This document shows positions 1 to 12,005 of a DNA stretch of 64,000 nucleotides, in pieces. Numbering within the stretch: the first letter of the stretch is position 1; each line of letters starts with the position of its first letter. The notes under the pieces are model-generated. The model did not search any database. It saw only the letters and a program-made list of their open reading frames with translations, and was not told where the DNA came from. Origin of the DNA: Xylocopa sonorina (lineage: Eukaryota; Arthropoda; Insecta; Hymenoptera; Apidae); assembly GCF_050948175.1 (NCBI RefSeq), contig NW_027490134.1, positions 1,240,001-1,304,000 of the forward strand, given 5' to 3'. Both the position numbers and the translations under genes were made by a program.

Positions 1-2805
1 GATTTACATTCTTTTGAAGTGAATACGAGGTATACATGACACTTCGCAATGAATATTATATCTTATCACGAAACATATAAATGAGATGCTATATCGCGAT
101 CTAAGAAGCATTAAACTCTATTGCTACGATACGTAGGCATCTGCAAACGCTATTTCCTAGCAAGGAATAGTCGCATTTACATTCTTTTGAAGTGAATACG
201 AGGTATACATGACACTTCGCAATGAATATTATATCTCATCATGTAACATAAAAGTGAGATGCGATATCGCGTTTTAAGAAGAATTAGAACTCTATTGCCT
301 CGACACGTAGACATCTGCAGACGCTATTTCCTAGCATGGAAGTATCGCATTTACATTCTTTTGAAGTGAATACGAGGTAGACATGACACTTCGCAATGAA
401 TATTATATCTTATCATGAAACATATAAATGGGATGCGATATCGCGATCTAAGAAGCATTGAAACTCTATTGCTACGATAAGTAGTCATCTGCAAACGCCA
501 TTTCCTAGCAAGGAATAGTCGTATTAACATTCTTTTGAAGTGAATACGAGGTATACACGACACTTCGCAATAAATATTATGTCTTATCATGAAACATAGA
601 AGAGAGACACGATATCGCGTTTTAAGAAGCATTAGGGCTCTATGGCCTCGATGCGGAGACATCTGCAAACGCTGTTTCCTAGTATGGAAGTGTCGCACTT
701 ACATTCTTTCGAAGTGAATACGAGGTATACATGACACTTCGCAATGAATATTATATCTTATCATGAAACATATAAATGGGATGCGATATCGCGATCTAAG
801 AACCATTAAAACTCTATTGCTACGATAAGTAGGCATCTGCAAACGCCATTTCCTAGCAAGGAGTAGTCGCATTAACATTCTTTTGATGTGAATACGAGGT
901 ATACATGGCACTTCGCAATAAATATTATGTCTTATCATGAAACATAGAAGATAGATGCGATATCGCGTTTTAAGGAGCATTAGGGCTCTATGGTCTCGAT
1001 GCGGAGACATCTGAAAACGCTGTTTCCTAGCATGGAAGTGTCGCACTTACATTCTTTTGAAGTGAATACGAGGTAGACATGACACTTCGCAATGAATATT
1101 ATATCTTATCATGAAACATATAAATGGGATGCGATATCGCGATCTAAGAAGCATTGAAACTCTATTGCTACGATAAGTAGTCATCTGCAAACGCCATTTC
1201 CTAGCAAGGAATAGTCGCATTAACATTCTTTTGAAGTGAATACGAGGTATACATGGCACTTCGCAATAAATATTATGTCTTATCATGAAACATAGAAGAG
1301 AGGCGATATCGCGTTTTAAGGAGCATTAGGGCTCTATGGCCTCGATGCGGAGACATCTGCAAACGCTGTTTCCTAGCATGGAAGAGTCGCACTTACATTC
1401 TTTTGAAGTGAATACGAGGTACACATGACACTTCGCAATGAATATTATATCTTATCACGAAACATATAAATGAGATGCGATATCGCGATTTAAGTAGCAC
1501 TAGAACTCTATTGCTACGATACGTAGACATCTGCAAACGCTATTTCCTAGCAAGCAATAGTCGCATCACATTCCTTTGAAGTGAATACTAGGTGTACACG
1601 ACACTTCGCAATGGATATTATATCTTATCATGAAACCTAGTAGGGATATGCGATATCGCGTTTTAAGAAGCATTAGAACCCTCTTGCCTCGATGCGGAGA
1701 CATCTGCAAACGCTATTTCCTTGCATGGAAGTGTCGCATTTACATTCTTATGAAGTGAATACGAGGTATACATGACACTTCGCAATGAATACTATATCTT
1801 ATCATGAAACGTAGAAGAGAGATTCGTTATCGCGTTGTAGGAAGCATTAGAACTCTATGGCCTCGATTCGGAGACATCTGCAGACGCTATTTCCTAGCAT
1901 GGAAGTGTCGCATTTACATTCTTTTGAAGTGAATACGAGGTATACATGATACTTCGCAATGAACAATATATCTTATCATGAAACATATAAATGGGATGCG
2001 ATATCGCGTTCTAAGAAGCATTAGAACGCTATTGCTACGATACGTAGACATCTGCAAACGCTATTTCCTAGCAAGCAATAGTCGCATTTACATTCTTTTG
2101 AAGTGAATACGAGGTATACATGACACTTCGCAATGAATATTATATCTTATCAGGAAACACAGAAATGAGATGCGATATCGCGATTTAAGTAGCATAAGAA
2201 CTCTATTGCTACTATACGTAGACATCTGAATACGCTATTTCCTAGCAAGGAAGTGTCGAATGTACATTCGTTTGTAGTGAATACTAGGTATACATGACAC
2301 TTCGCGATTAACATTATATCTTATCATGAATCAGAGAAATGAGATGCGATATCGCGTATTGAGAAGCATTAGAACTCTATTGCTACGATACGTAGACACC
2401 TGAATACGCTATTTCCTAGCAAGGAAGTGTCGCATTGACAATCGTTTGGAGTGACTACGAGGTATACATGACACTTCCCATTGAATATTATATCTTATCG
2501 TGAATCATAGAAGTGAGATGCGATATCGCGTTTTAAGAAGCATTAGAACCCTATTGCTACGATACATAGACATCTGCAAACGCTATTTCCCAGCAAACAA
2601 TAGTCGCATTTACATTCTTTTGAATTGAATACGAGGTATACATGACACTTCGCAATGAATATTATATCTTATCATGAAACATAGAAGAGAGATGCGATAT
2701 CGCGTTTTAAGAAGCATTAGAACTCTACGGATTCGATGCGGAGACATCTGCAAACGCTATTTCCTAGCAAGCAATAGTCGCATTTACTTTCTTTTGAAGT
2801 GAATA
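1..2805 (+). repeat. Domain A, left segment: older A-type monomers and dimers
   Basis: About 16 monomers precede the regular HOR array. Between about 351 and 1,390 the two A types alternate. One type has 'attagggctctatgg' and 'gcggagacatctg'; the other has 'gatctaagaagcattgaaac' and 'gataagtagtcatctg'. From about 1,985 to 2,460 the sequence matches 4,073-4,548 at an offset of 2,088 bp (12 monomers), so this is a diverged relative of the HOR units that follow. The block 1,390-1,980 reappears at 13,048-13,638. Confidence 0.8.
1218..1389 (+). repeat. 172-bp monomer (2-bp deletion)
   Basis: The step between successive 'ca..tacatt' phase points is 172 bp here. The cause is 'gagaggcgatatc' where neighbours have 'gagagatgcgatatc', a 2-bp loss. 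The loss breaks the reverse-strand reading frame that otherwise runs through this dimer, which shows the frame is not maintained. Confidence 0.85.
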
Positions 2806-4545
2806 CGAGGTATACATGACACTTCGCAATGAATATTATATCTTATCACGAAACATATAAATGGGATGAGATATCGCGATTTAAGTAGCATTAAAACTCT
2901 ATTGCTACGATACGTGGACATCTGCAAACGCTATTTCCTAGCAAGCAATAGTCGCATTTACTTTCTTTTGTATTGAATACGAGGTGTACATGACACTTCG
3001 CAATGAATATTATATCTTATCACGAAACATATAAATGGGATGCGATATCGCGATTTTAGTAGCATTAGAACTCTATTGCTACGATACATAGACATCTGCA
3101 AGCGCTATTTCCTAGCAAGCAATAGTCGCATTTACTTTCTTTTGTAGTGAAGACGAGGTGTACATGACACTTCGCAATGAATAATATATCTTATCGCGAA
3201 ACATAGAAATGAAATGCGATATCGCGGTTTAAGTAGCATTAGAACACTATTTCTTCGATGCAGAGACATCTGCAAACGCTATTTCCTAGCATGAAAGTGT
3301 CGCACTTACATTCTTTCGAAGTGAATACGAGGTATACGTGACACTTCGCAATGAATATTATATCTTATCATGAAACATATAAATGGGATGCGATATCGCG
3401 ATCTAAGAAGCATTGAAACTCTATTGCTACGATAAGTAGTCGTCTGCAAACGCCATTTCCTAGCAAGGAATAGTCGCATTAACATTCTTTTGAAGTGAAT
3501 ACGAGGTATACACGACACTTCGCAATAAATATTATGTCTTATCATGAAACATAGAGGAGAGATGCGATATCGCGTTCTAAGAAGCATTAGGGCTCTATGG
3601 CCTCGATGCGGAGACATCTGAAAACGCTGTTTCCTAGCATGGAAGTGTCGCACTTACATTCTTTTGAGGTGAATACGAGGTAGACATGACACTTCGCAAT
3701 GAATATTATATCTTATCATGAAACATATAAATGGGATGCGATATCGCGATCTAAGAAGCATTGAAACTCTATTGCTACGATAAGTAGTCATCTGCAAACG
3801 CCATTTCCTAGCAAGGAATAGTCGCATTAACATTCTTTTGAAGTGAATACGAGGTACGCACGACACTTCGCAATAAATATTATTTCTCATCATGAAACAT
3901 AGAAGAGAGACGCGATATCGCGTTTTAAGAAGCATTAGGGCTCTATGGCCTCGATGCGGAGACATCTGCAAACGCTGTTTCCTAGCATGGAAGTGTCGCA
4001 CTTACATTCTTTTGAAGTGAATACGAGGTACACATGACACTTCGCAATGAATATTATATCTTATCACGAAACATATAAATGGGATGCGATATCGCGTTCT
4101 AAGAAGCATTAGAACGCTATTGCTACGATACGTAGACATCTGCAAACGCTATTTCCTAGCAAGCAATAGTCGCATTTACATTCTTTTGAAGTGAATACGA
4201 GGTATACATGACACTTCGCAATGAATATTATATCTTATCAGGAAACACAGAAATGAGATGCGATATCGCGATTTAAGTAGCATAAGAACTCTATTGCTAC
4301 TATACGTAGACATCTGAATACGCTATTTCCTAGCAAGGAAGTGTCGAATGTACATTCGTTTGTAGTGAATACTAGGTATACATGACACTTCGCGATTAAC
4401 ATTATATCTTATCATGAATCAGAGAAATGAGATGCGATATCGCGTATTGAGAAGCATTAGAACTCTATTGCTACGATACGTAGACACCTGAATACGCTAT
4501 TTCCTAGCAAGGAAGTGTCGCATTGACAATCGTTTGGAGTGACTC
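2806..4545 (+). repeat. A-HOR copy 1, 1,740 bp (10 monomers)
   Basis: The unit begins with a monomer marked by 'gggatgagatatcgcg', then 'tcttttgtattgaatac' and 'tcttttgtagtgaagac' monomers. Four alternating dimer-type monomers follow at 3,306-4,001, then monomers marked 'atcaggaaacacag' and 'gtgtcgaatgtacattcg'. The same order recurs exactly 1,740 bp later. Divergence upstream of about 2,806 ('gaatacgagg' here against 'gactccgagg' at the next unit) sets the left edge. Confidence 0.88.
3910..3923. other. Perfect 14-bp palindrome ACGCGATATCGCGT
   Basis: A T-to-C change before the common 10-bp palindrome extends it to 14 bp. The same 14-mer is present at 7,042-7,055, 10,870-10,883 and 11,914-11,927, always in the second half of an A-type dimer. 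Each copy also creates two CGCG sites. Confidence 0.88.
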
Positions 4546-6285
4546 CGAGGTATACATGACACTTCGCAATGAATATTATATCTTATCACGAAACATATAA
4601 ATGGGATGAGATATCGCGATTTAAGTAGCATTAAAACTCTATTGCTACGATACGTGGACATCTGCAAACGCTATTTCCTAGCAAGCAATAGTCGCATTTA
4701 CTTTCTTTTGTATTGAATACGAGGTGTACATGACACTTCGCAATGAATATTATATCTTATCACGAAACATATAAATGGGATGCGATATCGCGATTTTAGT
4801 AGCATTAGAACTCTATTGCTACGATACATAGACATCTGCAAGCGCTATTTCCTAGCAAGCAATAGTCGCATTTACTTTCTTTTGTAGTGAAGACGAGGTG
4901 TACATGACACTTCGCAATGAATAATATATCTTATCGCGAAACATAGAAATGAAATGCGATATCGCGGTTTAAGTAGCATTAGAACACTATTTCTTCGATG
5001 CAGAGACATCTGCAAACGCTATTTCCTAGCATGAAAGTGTCGCACTTACATTTTTTCGAAGTGAATACGAGGTATACATGACACTTCGCAATGAATATTA
5101 TATCTTATCATGAAACATATAAATGGGATGCGATATCGCGATCTAAGAAGCATTGAAACTCTATTGCTACGATAAGTAGTCGTCTGCAAACGCTATTTCC
5201 TGGCAAGGAATAGTCGCATTAACATTCTTTTGAAGTGAATACGAGGTATACACGACACTTCGCAATAAATATTATGTCTTATCATGAAACATAGAGGAGA
5301 GATGCGATATCGCGTTTTAAGAAGCATTAGGGCTCTATGGCCTCGATGCGGAGACATCTGAAAACGCTGTTTCCTAGCATGGAAGTGTCGCACTTACATT
5401 CTTTTGAGGTGAATACGAGGTAGACATGGCACTTCGCAATGAATATTATATCTTATCATGAAGCATATAAATGGGATGCGATATCGCGATCTAAGAAGCA
5501 TTGAAACTCTATTGCTACGATAAGTAGTCATCTGCAAACGCCATTTCCTAGCAAGGAATAGTCGCATTAACATTCTTTTGAAGTGAATACGAGGTATACA
5601 TGGCACTTCGCAATAAATATTATGTCTTATCATGAAACATAGAAGAGAGATGCGATATCGCGTTTTAAGGAGCATTAGGGCTCTATGGTCTCGATGCGGA
5701 GACATCTGAAAACGCTGTTTCCTAGCATGGAAGTGTCGCACTTACATTCTTTTGAAGTGAATACGAGGTAGACATGACACTTCGCAATGAATATTATATC
5801 TTATCACGAAACATATAAATGGGATGCGATATCGCGTTCTAAGAAGCATTAGAACGCTATTGCTACGATACGTAGACATCTGCAAACGCTATTTCCTAGC
5901 AAGCAATAGTCGCATTTACATTCTTTTGAAGTGAATACGAGGTATACATGACACTTCGCAATGAATATTATATCTTATCAGGAAACACAGAAATGAGATG
6001 CGATATCGCGATTTAAGTAGCATAAGAACTCTATTGCTACTATACGTAGACATCTGAATACGCTATTTCCTAGCAAGGAAGTGTCGAATGTACATTCGTT
6101 TGTAGTGAATACTAGGTATACATGACACTTCGCGATTAACATTATATCTTATCATGAATCAGAGAAATGAGATGCGATATCGCGTATTGAGAAGCATTAG
6201 AACTCTATTGCTACGATACGTAGACACCTGAATACGCTATTTCCTAGCAAGGAAGTGTCGCATTGACAATCGTTTGGAGTGACTC
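4546..6285 (+). repeat. A-HOR copy 2, 1,740 bp (10 monomers)
   Basis: Same order of marked monomers as the preceding unit, with four dimer-type monomers at about 5,046-5,741. The differences seen by eye are scattered single bases, for example 'ttttttcgaag' against 'ttctttcgaag' near 5,050, giving roughly 98-99% identity. Confidence 0.88.
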
Positions 6286-8199
6286 CGAGGTATACATGAC
6301 ACTTCGCAATGAATATTATATCTTATCACGAAACATATAAATGGGATGAGATATCGCGATTTAAGTAGCATTAAAACTCTATTGCTACGATACGTGGACA
6401 TCTGCAAACGCTATTTCCTAGCAAGCAATAGTCGCATTTACTTTCTTTTGTATTGAATACGAGGTGTTCATGACACTTCGCAATGAATATTATATCTTAT
6501 CACGAAACATATAAATGGGATGCGATATCGCGATTTTAGTAGCATTAGAACTCTATTGCTACGATACATAGACATCTGCAAGCGCTATTTCCTAGCAAGC
6601 AATAGTCGCATTTACTTTCTTTTGTAGTGAAGACGAGGTGTACATGACACTTCGCAATGAATAATATATCTTATCGCGAAACATAGAAATGAAATGCGAT
6701 ATCGCGGTTTAAGTAGCACTAGAACACTATTTCTTCGATGCAGAGACATCTGCAAACGCTATTTCCTAGCATGAAAGTGTCGCACTTACATTCTTTCGAA
6801 GTGAATACGAGGTATACATGACACTTCGCAATGAATATTATATCTTATCATGAAACATATAAATGGGATGCGATATCGCGATCTAAGAAGCATTGAAACT
6901 CTATTGCTACGATAAGTAGTCGTCTGCAAACGCCATTTCCTAGCAAGGAATAGTCGCATTAACATTCTTTTGAAGTGAATACGAGGTACGCACGACACTT
7001 CGCAATAAATATTATGTCTTATCATGAAACATAGAAGAGAGACGCGATATCGCGTTTTAAGAAGCATTAGGGCTCTATGGCCTCGATGCGGAGACATCTG
7101 CAAACGCTGTTTCCTAGCATGGAAGTGTCGCACTTACATTCTTTCGAAGTGAATACGAGGTATACATGACACTTCGCAATGAATATTATGTCTTATCATG
7201 AAACATAGAAGAGAGATGCGATATCGCGTTTTAAGGAGCATTAGGGCTCTATGGTCTCGATGCGGAGACATCTGAAAACGCTGTTTCCTAGCATGGAAGT
7301 GTCGCACTTACATTCTTTTGAAGTGAATACGAGGTAGACATGACACTTCGCAATGAATATTATATCTTATCATGAAACATATAAATGGGATGCGATATCG
7401 CGATCTAAGAAGCATTGAAACTCTATTGCTACGATAAGTAGTCATCTGCAAACGCCATTTCCTAGCAAGGAATAGTCGCATTAACATTCTTTTGAAGTGA
7501 ATACGAGGTACGCACGACACTTCGCAATAAATATTATGTCTTATCATGAAACATAGAAGAGAGACGCGTTATCGCGTTTTAAGAAGCATTAGGGCTCTAT
7601 GGCCTCGATGCGGAGACATCTGCAAACGCTGTTTCCTAGCATGGAAGTGTCGCACTTACATTCTTTTGAAGTGAATACGAGGTACACATGACACTTCGCA
7701 ATGAATATTATATCTTATCACGAAACATATAAATGGGATGCGATATCGCGTTCTAAGAAGCATTAGAACGCTATTGCTACGATACGTAGACATCTGCAAA
7801 CGCTATTTCCTAGCAAGCAATAGTCGCATTTACATTCTTTTGAAGTGAATACGAGGTATACATGACACTTCGCAATGAATATTATATCTTATCAGGAAAC
7901 ACAGAAATGAGATGCGATATCGCGATTTAAGTAGCATAAGAACTCTATTGCTACTATACGTAGACATCTGAATACGCTATTTCCTAGCAAGGAAGTGTCG
8001 AATGTACATTCGTTTGTAGTGAATACTAGGTATACATGACACTTCGCGATTAACATTATATCTTATCATGAATCAGAGAAATGAGATGCGATATCGCGTA
8101 TTGAGAAGCATTAGAACTCTATTGCTACGATACGTAGACACCTGAATACGCTATTTCCTAGCAAGGAAGTGTCGCATTGACAATCGTTTGGAGTGACTC
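6286..8199 (+). repeat. A-HOR copy 3, 1,914 bp (11 monomers)
   Basis: Same ordered unit, one monomer longer. The dimer-type stretch at about 6,786-7,655 has five monomers rather than four. The extra copy, at about 7,134-7,307, puts two 'gcggagacatctg'-type monomers next to each other, so it was added out of the dimer register. Confidence 0.87.
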
Positions 8200-10113
8200 C
8201 GAGGTATACATGACACTTCGCAATGAATATTATATCTTATCACGAAACATATAAATGGGATGAGATATCGCGATTTAAGTAGCATTAAAACTCTATTGCT
8301 ACGATACGTGGACATCTGCAAACGCTATTTCCTAGCAAGCAATAGTCGCATTTACTTTCTTTTGTATTGAATACGAGGTGTACATGACACTTCGCAATGA
8401 ATATTATATCTTATCACGAAACATATAAATGGGATGCGATATCGCGATATTAGTAGCATTAGAACTCTATTGCTACGATACATAGACATCTGCAAGCGCT
8501 ATTTCCTAGCAAGCAATAGTCGCATTTACTTTCTTTTGTAGTGAAGACGAGGTGTACATGACACTTCGCAATGAATAATATATCTTATCGCGAAACATAG
8601 AAATGAAATGCGATATCGCGGTTTAAGTAGCATTAGAACACTATTTCTTCGATGCAGAGACATCTGCAAACGCTATTTCCTAGCATGAAAGTGTCGCACT
8701 TACATTCTTTCGAAGTGAATACGAGGTATACATGACACTTCGCAATGAATATTATATCTTATCATGAAACATATAAATGGGATGCGATATCGCGATCTAA
8801 GAAGCATTGAAACTCTATTGCTACGATAAGTAGTCGTCTGCAAACGCTATTTCCTAGCAAGGAATAGTCACATTAACATTCTTTTGAAGTGAATACGAGG
8901 TATACACGACACTTCGCAATAAATATTATGTCTTATCATGAAACATAGAGGAGAGATGCGATATCGCGTTTTAAGAAGCATTAGGGCTCTATGGCCTCGA
9001 TGCGGAGACATCTGAAAACGCTGTTTCCTAGCATGGAAGTGTCGCACTTACATTCTTTTGAGGTGAATACGAGGTAGACATGGCACTTCGCAATGAATAT
9101 TATATCTTATCATGAAACATATAAATGGGATGCGATATCGCGATCTAAGAAGCATTGAAACTCTATTGCTACGATAAGTAGTCATCTGCAAACGCCATTT
9201 CCTAGCAAGGAATAGTCGCATTAACATTCTTTTGAAGTGAATACGAGGTATACATGGCACTTCGCAATAAATATTATGTCTTATCATGAAACATAGAAGA
9301 GAGATGCGATATCGCGTTTTAAGGAGCATTAGGGCTCTATGGTCTCGATGCGGAGACATCTGAAAACGCTGTTTCCTAGCATGGAAGTGTCGCACTTACA
9401 TTCTTTTGAAGTGAATACGAGGTAGACATGACACTTCGCAATGAATATTATATCTTATCATGAAACATATAAATGGGATGCGATATCGCGATCTAAGAAG
9501 CATTGAAACTCTATTGCTACGATAAGTAGTCATCTGCAAACGCCATTTCCTAGCAAGGAATAGTCGCATTAACATTCTTTTGAAGTGAATACGAGGTACG
9601 CACGACACTTCGCAATAAATATTATGTCTTATCATGAAACATAGAAGAGAGACGCGTTATCGCGTTTTAAGAAGCATTAGGGCTCTATGGCCTCGATGCG
9701 GAGACATCTGAAAACGCTGTTTCCTAGCATGGAAGTGTCGCACTTACATTCTTTTGAAGTGAATACGAGGTAGACATGACACTTCGCAATGAATATTATA
9801 TCTTATCAGGAAACACAGAAATGAGATGCGATATCGCGATTTAAGTAGCATAAGAACTCTATTGCTACTATACGTAGACATCTGAATACGCTATTTCCTA
9901 GCAAGGAAGTGTCGAATGTACATTCGTTTGTAGTGAATACTAGGTATACATGACACTTCGCGATTAACATTATATCTTATCATGAATCAGAGAAATGAGA
10001 TGCGATATCGCGTATTGAGAAGCATTAGAACTCTATTGCTACGATACGTAGACACCTGAATACGCTATTTCCTAGCAAGGAAGTGTCGCATTGACAATCG
10101 TTTGGAGTGACTC
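8200..10113 (+). repeat. A-HOR copy 4, 1,914 bp (11 monomers)
   Basis: The dimer-type stretch is six monomers (about 8,700-9,743). The monomer marked 'gcgttctaagaagcattagaa' that follows it in copies 1-3 is missing: the sequence passes straight to 'cttatcaggaaacacag' near 9,800. Net length is 11 monomers, reached by two extra dimer monomers and one deletion, unlike copy 3. Confidence 0.87.
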
Positions 10114-12005
10114 CGAGGTATACATGACACTTCGCAATGAATATTATATCTTATCACGAAACATATAAATGGGATGAGATAACGCGATTTAAGTAGCATT
10201 AAAACTCTATTGCTACGATACGTGGACATCTGCAAACGCTATTTCCTAGCAAGCAATAGTCGCATTTACTTTCTTTTGTATTGAATACGAGGTGTTCATG
10301 ACACTTCGCAATGAATATTATATCTTATCACGAAACATATAAATGGGATGCGATATCGCGATTTTAGTAGCATTAGAACTCTATTGCTACGATACATAGA
10401 CATCTGCAAGCGCTATTTCCTAGCAAGCAATAGTCGCATTTACTTTCTTTTGTAGTGAAGACGAGGTGTACATGACACTTCGCAATGAATAATATATCTT
10501 ATCGCGAAACATAGAAATGAAATGCGATATCGCGGTTTAAGTAGCATTAGAACACTATTTCTTCGATGCAGAGACATCTGCAAACGCTATTTCCTAGCAT
10601 GAAAGTGTCGCACTTACATTCTTTCGAAGTGAATACGAGGTATACATGACACTTCGCAATGAATATTATATCTTATCATGAAACATATAAATGGGATGCG
10701 ATATCGCGATCTAAGAAGCATTGAAACTCTATTGCTACGATAAGTAGTCGTCTGCAAACGCCATTTCCTAGCAAGGAATAGTCGCATTAACATTCTTTTG
10801 AAGTGAATACGAGGTACGCACGACACTTCGCAATAAATATTATGTCTTATCATGAAACATAGAAGAGAGACGCGATATCGCGTTTTAAGAAGCATTAGGG
10901 CTCTATGGCCTCGATGCGGAGACATCTGCAAACGCTGTTTCCTAGCATGGAAGTGTCGCACTTACATTCTTTCGAAGTGAATACGAGGTATACATGACAC
11001 TTCGCAATGAATATTATATCTTATCATGAAACATATAAATGGGATGCGATATCGCGATCTAAGAACCATTAAAACTCTATTGCTGCGATAAGTAGGCATC
11101 TGCAAACGCCATTTCCTAGCAAGGAGTAGTCGCATTAACATTCTTTTGAAGTGAATACGAGGTATACATGGCACTTCGCAATAAATATTATGTCTTATCA
11201 TGAAACATAGAAGAGAGATGCGATATCGCGTTTTAAGGAGCATTAGGGCTCTATGGTCTCGATGCGGAGACATCTGAAAACGCTGTTTCCTAGCATGGAA
11301 GTGTCGCACTTACATTCTTTTGAAGTGAATACGAGGTAGACATGACACTTCGCAATGAATATTATATCTTATCATGAAACATATAAATGGGATGCGATAT
11401 CGCGATCTAAGAAGCATTGAAACTCTATTGCTACGATAAGTAGTCATCTGCAAACGCCATTTCCTAGCAAGGAATAGTCGCATTAACATTCTTTTGAAGT
11501 GAATACGAGGTATACATGGCACTTCGCAATAAATATTATGTCTTATCATGAAACATAGAAGAGAGATGCGATATCGCGTTTTAAGGAGCATTAGGGCTCT
11601 ATGGTCTCGATGCGGAGACATCTGAAAACGCTGTTTCCTAGCATGGAAGTGTCGCACTTACATTCTTTTGAAGTGAATACGAGGTAGACATGACACTTCG
11701 CAATGAATATTATATCTTATCATGAAACATATAAATGGGATGCGATATCGCGATCTAAGAAGCATTGAAACTCTATTGCTACGATAAGTAGTCATCTGCA
11801 AACGCCATTTCCTAGCAAGGAATAGTCGCATTAACATTCTTTTGAAGTGAATACGAGGTACGCACGACACTTCGCAATAAATATTATGTCTTATCATGAA
11901 ACATAGAAGAGAGACGCGATATCGCGTTTTAAGAAGCATTAGGGCTCTATGGCCTCGATGCGGAGACATCTGCAAACGCTGTTTCCTAGCATGGAAGTGT
12001 CGCAC
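10114..12005 (+). repeat. A-HOR copy 5, partial, with four tandem 348-bp dimers
   Basis: The start of the HOR is followed by four perfectly phased 348-bp dimers at 10,614-12,005 (eight monomers, the longest dimer run in the window). The unit then ends and a different monomer order begins at about 12,006. The four dimers are nearly identical; for example 11,310-11,657 and 11,658-12,005 differ at only a few bases. Confidence 0.87.
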
